The notes below the pieces were generated by a model. It was not told where the DNA came from, did not search any database, and saw nothing but the letters and a program-made list of their open reading frames with translations. The translations under genes were made by a program, and so were the position numbers. From assembly GCA_910580015.1 (NCBI GenBank), contig CAJTVT010000044.1, positions 3,299 to 24,466 on the forward strand: 21,168 nt of DNA, read 5' to 3'. Shown here piece by piece: positions 15,914 through 21,168 of the stretch; within the stretch, counting starts at the first letter, position 1, and each line of letters begins with the position of its first letter. Origin of the DNA: an uncultured Lachnospiraceae bacterium (lineage in GTDB: Bacteria > Bacillota > Clostridia > Lachnospirales > Lachnospiraceae).

Positions 15914-16079
15914 CTAGTGTAGTGACCACATTATATTCCTATAAACCTCCTTGTCTATCCGCCCATCTACTGCGTTGGATTTTCTATCCGTAGCCACCGC
16001 TACGCCGTCGAAAATCCGTCTTGTAGATGAGCAAATATTCTGCGGAGTTTTACCGGATATAATGCGGTCACTACACTAG
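15914..16079. mobile_element. 166-bp palindromic element, MITE-like
   Basis: The terminal arms 15914-15936 and 16057-16079 are inverted copies of 23 bp with one mismatch, beginning CTAGTGTAGTGACC. Imperfect pairing continues inward (for example CATCTAC with GTAGATG, GGATTTTC with GAAAATCC) to the central hairpin CGTAGC-cacc-GCTACG (15989-16004). The centre of the apical loop coincides exactly with the centre of the whole element. No coding capacity. A diverged second copy starts at 21117. The CTAG ends would fit TA target duplication as with IS630/Tc1-type MITEs (inference). Confidence 0.7.
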
Positions 16080-16211
16080 TGTATTGTCTTGATTATCTTC
16101 TTACAGTGCATTAGATGCTACACCTTAAGGATTTCCTAAGAGTTTTAATAAATATAACGTAAACCACATCTCTTGACGCAAATACAAATATTTCACCATG
16201 GACAAGACAAA

Positions 16212-16670
16212 TCATTTTTCATCATTCGAATCTCTGCCGTACTCCCGAAAGAATTTACTAAGATTTTTTAGCGCCTTAACCAAGATTTTTGTCTGCTCCT
16301 GATCCAGACCAGATAATGTTGCTTGTATCATCTCATCATGAAATTTTTCGTGATGATCATAGGCACGCTCTCCTTTTTTAGATAAGGAAATCAAAACCAC
16401 CCGTCGATCCTCCTCGCTACGCGCCCGGTTTACGTACCCTTTTTTTACCAAATTATTAATGGCAATGGTAAGTGTTCCAACGGTCACTGATAAAGTTTTA
16501 GCTACTGTGGACATGTTCTTAGACTGTTTCTTGCCAATGGCCTCAATAATATGCATATCATTATTGGAAATATCCTTGAATTCCTCCGTAATAATGGCTT
16601 TTTCTTCAATATCCATGATCTCGTTAAATAGTTTCACTAATACTTCATTGATGGTATTATAATTTTCCAC
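16212..16670 (-). CDS. MarR family transcriptional regulator, FabT-like
   Basis: A 152-residue protein from the GTG at 16670. Winged helix-turn-helix: NNDMHIIEAIGKKQSKNMSTVAKTLSVTVGTLTIAINNLVKKGYVNR, then the wing RSEEDRRVVLISLSKKG. TINEVLVKLFNEIMDIEEK at the start resembles MarR regulators that head clostridial fatty-acid synthesis operons (FabT type). No fab genes lie here. The open frame reaches an ATG at 16703, but the GTG has GGGAGG 7 nt upstream and the likely -10 box (16715-16720) lies too near to 16703. It is divergent from spmA; whether it controls spmAB, itself or distant lipid genes cannot be told. Confidence 0.85.
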   Translation of the reverse strand: MENYNTINEVLVKLFNEIMDIEEKAIITEEFKDISNNDMHIIEAIGKKQSKNMSTVAKTLSVTVGTLTIAINNLVKKGYVNRARSEEDRRVVLISLSKKGERAYDHHEKFHDEMIQATLSGLDQEQTKILVKALKNLSKFFREYGRDSNDEK

Positions 16671-16714
16671 AAGAATACCTCCCTGACTAACTGTTTTCCA
16701 CAAATTTCACATTA

Positions 16715-16723
16715 AGTATAGCA
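16715..16723 (-). promoter_or_regulatory. Extended -10 promoter of the MarR gene
   Basis: The minus strand reads TGCTATACT (16723-16715), an extended -10 element. A weak TGTGAC lies 18 bp upstream (16744-16739). The expected RNA start near 16708 leaves about 38 nt to the GTG. Confidence 0.5.
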
Positions 16724-16799
16724 CAAAACAAAAAATTCGTCACACTTTTTCCACAATGACATACAATAAAATAACTGTAACTTTTGGAGTAGTGATGCT

Positions 16800-17417
16800 A
16801 TGCTGAATTATTTATGGGGCTTTATGATCGTAATTGGCATTCTCTATGCCGCTCTTACTGGTAATCTTCCTGCTGTCACAAATGCCGCCCTGGATTCCTC
16901 CAAAGAAGCTGTCACTCTCTGCATTACCATGCTGGGAGTCATGTCATTCTGGGTAGGGTTAATGCGAATCGCAGAAAATTGCGGTATTATCACTGGTGCT
17001 GCAAAAATACTAAATCCCCTTCTTCGGTTTATGTTTCCCAATATCCCAAAAAACCATAAGGCAAATGAATACATTTCCACTAATATTATTGCCAATATGT
17101 TTGGACTGGGCTGGGCGGCAACACCTGCCGGATTAAAAGCCATGGAATCTATGGGAGAATTGAATCATCATAGTAAGGTAGCCAGTCGAGAAATGTGTAC
17201 CTTCTTGATATTAAATGTTTCATCGTTTCAATTAATCCCAGTCAATATGATCGCCTACCGCAGTCAATATGGCTCCGCTAATCCTGCATCCATCTTAGGG
17301 CCTGCTATGATTGCCACTTTTTGTTCCACCCTTGCTGGAATTATCTTTGCTAAAGTAATGTCCTGCATGCCTGGAACTTACAGTCATACATACAAGAAAA
17401 AAGGAGGTCATCTATGA
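16800..17417 (+). CDS. spmA: Spore maturation protein A
   Basis: A 205-residue membrane protein beginning MLNYLWGFMIVIGILYAALTG, with SpmA hallmarks: AVTLCITMLGVMSFWVGLMRIAE, PLLRFMFPNIPKNHKANEYISTNIIANMFGLGWAATPAGLKAME, and NVSSFQLIPVNMIAYRSQYGS. It belongs to the Gate/nucleoside-recognition superfamily. In Bacillus and Clostridium, SpmA and SpmB are needed for full dehydration of the spore core and heat resistance. TTGGAG lies 10 nt before the ATG. Its stop overlaps the spmB start (ATGA, 17414-17417), so the pair is translationally coupled. Confidence 0.95.
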   Translation: MLNYLWGFMIVIGILYAALTGNLPAVTNAALDSSKEAVTLCITMLGVMSFWVGLMRIAENCGIITGAAKILNPLLRFMFPNIPKNHKANEYISTNIIANMFGLGWAATPAGLKAMESMGELNHHSKVASREMCTFLILNVSSFQLIPVNMIAYRSQYGSANPASILGPAMIATFCSTLAGIIFAKVMSCMPGTYSHTYKKKGGHL

Positions 17418-17938
17418 ATCTCCTCCTTTTTCTCTCAGATGCTATTATTCCTATTTTAATTTTTTCCATCATTGGATATGGGCTGTTGAACCATCATTCC
17501 ATATATGATGACTTTATCAAAGGCGCCAAGGATGGGTTCCATACAGTCATTGGTATTATGCCAACCCTGATCGGCCTTATGGTGGGTGTTGGAATCTTGC
17601 GCGCATCAGGTTTTTTAGATCTCCTGTCTTCTGTGTTGGGCGTAATTACAGAACCTTTGCGATTTCCAGCGGAGTTAGTGCCAGTGTCCATTGTAAAAAT
17701 GTTTTCTTCCTCTGCTGCTACAGGCCTTGTTCTGGATATTTTCAAAGAATTTGGTCCAGATTCTTACTTTGGCATCATCACCTCAATTATGATGAGCTGC
17801 ACGGAAACTATTTTCTATACAATGAGCATTTATTTTATGACAGCAAAGGTCCAAAAAACCAGGTACACCTTACCTGGAGCGCTATTTACCACTCTGATAG
17901 GCACAGTGGCAAGCGTCATCCTAGCCCAGTTAATGTAA
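17414..17938 (+). CDS. spmB: Spore maturation protein B
   Basis: A 174-residue membrane protein of the same superfamily as SpmA: MNLLLFLSDAIIPILIFSIIGYGL, then DDFIKGAKDGFHTVIGIMPTLIGLMVGVGILRASG, EPLRFPAELVPVSIVKMFSSSAATGL and a C-terminal helix. Acts with SpmA in spore core dehydration. AAAAGGAGG at 17398-17406 lies inside the end of spmA. It ends 2 bp from the convergent symporter gene, with no terminator between. Confidence 0.95.
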   Translation: MNLLLFLSDAIIPILIFSIIGYGLLNHHSIYDDFIKGAKDGFHTVIGIMPTLIGLMVGVGILRASGFLDLLSSVLGVITEPLRFPAELVPVSIVKMFSSSAATGLVLDIFKEFGPDSYFGIITSIMMSCTETIFYTMSIYFMTAKVQKTRYTLPGALFTTLIGTVASVILAQLM

Positions 17939-17940
17939 AC

Positions 17941-19362
17941 CTATCTTAACAGGCCATTGTCCACTTTATGAAGATATTTTTTTGTTTCTGCCACCACCAC
18001 ACTACTTAGAGCCACAATTGCAATCAAGTTCGGTATTGCCATCAATCCATTAAAAATATCCGCAATGGTCCATACCGCAGAAACTGTCATAAATGGTCCA
18101 ATAAATACACAAAGTATGTAAATCCACTGATATACTTTTAACACGCCAGGATGCCCACCGATTAAGTATTCCAGACATTTTTCACTGTAATAATTCCACC
18201 CCAAGATTGTGGTAAATGCAAAAAATACCAGACATACCATCAAGATAAAGGAAGAAACCTGGGGCTGAAATGGCAATCCTATCTGAAATGCCCTAGTGGT
18301 TACGTCAACACCATCCAGCCCCACGTCCCAGCTTCCAGTAATGACAATCGTTAGACCTGTCATTGTACAAATAATGACTGTATCAATGATTGTCCCCAGC
18401 ATAGATACCAGTCCTTGTGCCGCTGGTTCATCCGTCTGAACTGCCGCTGCTGCAATGGGAGCGCTTCCAAGCCCTGCCTCGTTGGAAAAAATTCCTCTTG
18501 CCACGCCTTTTTGCATAGCAACCAACATCGCTCCCAGAACACCTCCTGCTGCTGCCTTTAACCCAAATGCACTCTGAATAATCGTGACAAATGCGGCTGG
18601 GATTTCTTTAAAATGAAAAATTAATATCAAGAGAGCTGCTACAATATATGTTCCGGCCATAAAAGGCACAATCACCTGTGCCACATTGGAAATACGCTTG
18701 ATTCCTCCAATCAATACCAAAGCAACGCAGAATGTCAGCAACAGCCCTGCTATGATAACACTCCAGGAATATTCTCTTCCAAACAATTCTATACACCACT
18801 GATTCTCAGGATCAAAAAAGGTGTTCACTGCACTGGTAATTCCATTTATCTGAGTAAATGTACCAATTCCCATAAGTCCAGCTCCAATTCCAAAAATAGC
18901 AAAGAGTTTTCCAAGCCATCTGAAATTTTTTCCCATTCCATGCTCAATATAGTAGAAAGGTCCCCCTACGATATGTCCATCCTCTGCAACAACACGATAT
19001 TTAATAGCCAACAGACATTCTGCATATTTTGTGACAGTTCCCACAATCGCTGCGACTACCATCCAAAATAATGCTCCAGGCCCACCTGCTACCAAGGCAG
19101 TTGCCACACCTACAATATTTCCCGTTCCAATCGTGGCAGACAATGCTGTACAAAGGGCTGCAAAACTGGACATCTCACCGTGTTCCCCATTCTTCTCATT
19201 CGCAAACAGATTACGAATGGCAAGAGGAAGCCGTTTTAGCTGAAGCCCACGCAGACGGATTGTCATGAAAACTCCCACTGCTAAAATTAGTACAATCAGC
19301 GGAATTCCCCATACCAGATCATCAATCTGCTTTAACAAATCATTCATCGTCTTTAGTGTCAT
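17941..19362 (-). CDS. AGCS family sodium/alanine (amino acid) symporter
   Basis: A 473-residue protein with about ten membrane segments. AGCS signatures include GELSSFAALCTALSATIGTGNIVGVATA-type sequence (62-86 region), GGPGALFWMVVAAIVGTVTKYAE, GGPFYYIEHGMG and GIFSNEAGLGSAPIAAAA. The family imports alanine or glycine with sodium across the cytoplasmic membrane. AGGAGG is 5 nt before the ATG and a near-perfect sigma-A promoter lies upstream. Alanine is a common spore germinant, but a link to the neighbouring spmAB is only suggestive. Confidence 0.93.
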   Translation of the reverse strand: MTLKTMNDLLKQIDDLVWGIPLIVLILAVGVFMTIRLRGLQLKRLPLAIRNLFANEKNGEHGEMSSFAALCTALSATIGTGNIVGVATALVAGGPGALFWMVVAAIVGTVTKYAECLLAIKYRVVAEDGHIVGGPFYYIEHGMGKNFRWLGKLFAIFGIGAGLMGIGTFTQINGITSAVNTFFDPENQWCIELFGREYSWSVIIAGLLLTFCVALVLIGGIKRISNVAQVIVPFMAGTYIVAALLILIFHFKEIPAAFVTIIQSAFGLKAAAGGVLGAMLVAMQKGVARGIFSNEAGLGSAPIAAAAVQTDEPAAQGLVSMLGTIIDTVIICTMTGLTIVITGSWDVGLDGVDVTTRAFQIGLPFQPQVSSFILMVCLVFFAFTTILGWNYYSEKCLEYLIGGHPGVLKVYQWIYILCVFIGPFMTVSAVWTIADIFNGLMAIPNLIAIVALSSVVVAETKKYLHKVDNGLLR

Positions 19363-19417
19363 AATTTCCTCCTTTTCCCAAAATCCTGTCTTAAGATCCC
19401 CTTACTACAATGTTATT

Positions 19418-19446
19418 ATTATATTCCTATTCTAAAAACCTGTCAA
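19418..19446 (-). promoter_or_regulatory. Consensus sigma-A promoter of the AGCS symporter gene
   Basis: On the minus strand TTGACA (19446-19441), exactly 17 bp, TATAAT (19423-19418): full consensus in both boxes. The leader is about 50 nt. It predicts high expression in growing cells unless repressed. Confidence 0.85.
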
Positions 19447-19527
19447 TTTTCATCTTGTCCCTCATAATATTTTATTCATATTAACCAAAAACTTTACAAA
19501 TTTTCTAATATCATGTAAACTATTAAT

Positions 19528-19555
19528 TTGTAACCAGAAAATACATTAATATAGA
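19528..19555 (+). promoter_or_regulatory. Possible promoter of the MATE gene
   Basis: TTGTAA (19528-19533), 16 bp, TATAGA (19550-19555). The -10 lies only about 17 bp before the ATG at 19573, so the leader would be very short but still include GGAG (19562-19565). Confidence 0.35.
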
Positions 19556-19572
19556 AGTAATGGAGAAAGAAA

Positions 19573-20925
19573 ATGCAAGCAAAAGAGAATAAAATGGGGG
19601 TTATGCCCATAGGAAAACTGTTGATTAGTATGTCTCTGCCCATGATGATTTCAATGCTGGTACAGGCATTGTATAACATTGTAGACAGCATTTTTGTTGC
19701 ACAAGTAGGAGAATACGCCGTCCGTGCTGTATCGCTGGCCTTTCCAGCGCAGACATTGATGATTGCCGTTGCAGTGGGAACCGCAGTAGGTATTAACGCA
19801 CTGCTCTCCCGAACATTAGGAGAAAAAGACTTTGAAAAGGCAAATGAAGTTGCAATGAACGGTATCCTTGTATCGTTCCTCTGTTCTGTGCTGGCTGCAA
19901 TTATCGGATGTCTTGCTGCAAAAGCTTTTATTTACAGTCAGACTGATGTTGAGCAAGTACGTAATTATGGAATCTCTTATCTCATAATCTGTACTGTCTG
20001 CTCGATCGGAATCTTTCTACAGACATGCTTTGAACGTTTATTGCAATCTACAGGAAGAACTTTTATTACTATGATTACCCAGGGAACCGGAGCCATTATC
20101 AATATCATTTTAGATCCTATTCTGATTTTTGGATTGTTTGGTGCTCCTAAATTGGAAGTTGCCGGCGCTGCCATCGCAACAATCACAGGACAGATTATTG
20201 CGGCTCTTCTTGCAATTGTTTGTAATTTCAAATTTAACCATGATATTCATTTAAAGTTCCGTGGATTTCGACCAAATTTTCGGCTGATTGGGCAAATTTA
20301 TTCTGTGGGAGCTCCCTCTATTGTTGTCCAAGCCATCGGCTCTGTTATGACCTATGGAATGAATTTAATACTTTCTTCCTATGGAATCGCACAGACCGTA
20401 TTTGGACTTTATTTTAAACTGCAAAGCTTTGTCTTTATGCCGATCTTTGGATTAAACAATGGTATGGTTCCCATTATCGCATACAACTACGGAGCAGGAA
20501 ATCGTGTCAGAGTAATCAAAACTATCAAATCCAGTATTTATTTTGCTATTGGAATAATGTTTATCGGTCTACTTCTCATGGAATTGATTCCTGCCCAGCT
20601 CTTAAGTATGTTCAATGCCACACCAGAATTGATTACTGTGGGTGTGCCTGCTCTGCGCACAATCTGTCTAAGTTTTCTATTCGCAGGTTATTGTATTGTT
20701 GTAGGAAGTTCTTTTCAAGCACTGGGAAATGGAATTTACAGCATGGTAGTCTCCATTGCCAGACAGTTAGTGGTATTGCTCCCTGTGGCATTTCTATTTT
20801 CTCTTACTGGAAATGTCAATCTTATCTGGTGGGCATTCCCAATTGCAGAACTTATGTCTGTAGCGATGAGCTCTTATTTTCTCTGGAGGATTAATCATAA
20901 GGTTATCTGTCATATTGGTGAATAA
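19573..20925 (+). CDS. MATE family efflux transporter
   Basis: A 450-residue membrane protein, the usual length for twelve segments in two six-helix halves. Family marks: MPIGKLLISMSLPMMISMLVQALYNIVDSIFVAQ near the start, VGTAVGINALLSRTLGEKD, and in the second half YGIAQTVFGLYFKLQSFVFMPIFGLNNGMVPIIAYNYGAGN. It exports drugs or metabolites by proton or sodium antiport. GGAG sits 7 nt before the ATG. The gene appears monocistronic, ending at a strong terminator. The substrate cannot be read from sequence. Confidence 0.93.
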   Translation: MQAKENKMGVMPIGKLLISMSLPMMISMLVQALYNIVDSIFVAQVGEYAVRAVSLAFPAQTLMIAVAVGTAVGINALLSRTLGEKDFEKANEVAMNGILVSFLCSVLAAIIGCLAAKAFIYSQTDVEQVRNYGISYLIICTVCSIGIFLQTCFERLLQSTGRTFITMITQGTGAIINIILDPILIFGLFGAPKLEVAGAAIATITGQIIAALLAIVCNFKFNHDIHLKFRGFRPNFRLIGQIYSVGAPSIVVQAIGSVMTYGMNLILSSYGIAQTVFGLYFKLQSFVFMPIFGLNNGMVPIIAYNYGAGNRVRVIKTIKSSIYFAIGIMFIGLLLMELIPAQLLSMFNATPELITVGVPALRTICLSFLFAGYCIVVGSSFQALGNGIYSMVVSIARQLVVLLPVAFLFSLTGNVNLIWWAFPIAELMSVAMSSYFLWRINHKVICHIGE

Positions 20926-20939
20926 TAATTCACCATTAA

Positions 20940-20982
20940 TCAAAAGACTGCTGCACGAATCTTTCATGCAGCAGTCTTTTGA
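20940..20982 (+). terminator. Rho-independent terminator of the MATE gene
   Basis: A 16-bp perfect stem (TCAAAAGACTGCTGCA 20940-20955 with its complement 20967-20982) and an 11-nt loop. The CTTTT in the right arm gives the T-run. It begins 14 bp after the stop codon. Confidence 0.9.
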
Positions 20983-21065
20983 CTCCCTTAATCCTTATAG
21001 GATAAAAAACAATTATCACACAACGGCAAAATGAAATATGTCACGAAAGCGACCTGCCGCAGGCG

Positions 21066-21090
21066 AAGAATCCTGCTTTCCAGGATTCTT
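21066..21090. repeat. Hairpin repeat copy, near-identical to the one at 9762-9792
   Basis: AAGAATCCTG (21066-21075) pairs with CAGGATTCTT (21081-21090) around loop CTTTC. With its flank, 21067-21097 matches the reverse complement of 9762-9792 at 29 of 31 positions, including the unpaired TGTTCTA tail. Just upstream is another small inverted repeat, CCTGC-c-GCAGG (21052-21062). Confidence 0.65.
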
Positions 21091-21116
21091 TGTTCTATCA
21101 TATCTTCAATTTATTT

Positions 21117-21168
21117 CTAGTGTACTGACACGTTTATATTTGGTGAAACTACGCAGAATTTTCATTCT
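21117..21168. mobile_element. Second copy of the palindromic element, cut by window edge
   Basis: Starting with CTAGTGTA, the sequence aligns to the inverted right arm of the element at 15914-16079: 34 of the first 43 aligned bases match without gaps, including the inner CGCAGAAT. The rest runs off the right edge, so completeness is unknown. Confidence 0.6.

Larger units (their letters stand above)
15857..16211. other. 355-bp non-coding gap with two inverted-repeat structures
   Basis: It contains a hairpin after the ATPase gene (15874-15913) and a 166-bp palindromic element (15914-16079). The remaining 130 bp up to the MarR stop show no gene or clear terminator, only a weak CTTAAGG-attt-CCTAAG inverted repeat (16124-16140). 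Confidence 0.6.

Overview
The window looks like chromosome from a low-to-mid GC, spore-forming Gram-positive anaerobe, most likely a Clostridia member of the Lachnospiraceae type. This is inferred from strong GGAGG ribosome sites, sigma-A type promoters, the spmA-spmB sporulation pair, collagen-like proteins of the spore-surface (BclA) kind, an XpaC/TelA pair and an AGCS symporter. No rRNA, tRNA, CRISPR array or intact transposase was found.

Layout. (1) Positions 1-3926, minus strand: a probable spore-surface locus. It holds a protein with 21 cysteine-rich 12-residue repeats, a short collagen helix and a jelly-roll-like C-terminus; a TPR glycosyltransferase 26 bp behind it; then, after a strong terminator and a sigma-K-like promoter, a second collagen-like protein running off the left edge. 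(2) 4192-6478, plus: a TetR regulator, ABC ATPase and ABC-2 permease operon. (3) 6552-9728: an AraC regulator divergent from a GH3 beta-glycosidase, with a tandem 20-bp direct repeat between them. (4) 9802-12189, minus: xpaC-telA operon. (5) 12550-15856: a PurF-like protein whose glutaminase site is destroyed, divergent from a COG3044-type ABC-class ATPase. (6) 15857-16211: a hairpin and a 166-bp perfectly centred palindromic element, a second divergent copy of which begins at the right edge. (7) 16212-17938: a FabT-like MarR regulator divergent from spmA-spmB. (8) 17941-19362, minus: a sodium/alanine symporter. (9) 19573-20925, plus: a MATE exporter with a strong terminator.

Most notable: the cysteine-repeat/collagen/glycosyltransferase locus, which I read as a glycosylated, possibly disulfide-linked spore filament system; the PurF paralogue that has lost Cys1 and the other glutaminase residues but keeps the PRPP loop and four cysteines placed like Fe-S ligands; and the dispersed palindromic element. 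Functions are assigned from recognised motifs only; no database search was possible.
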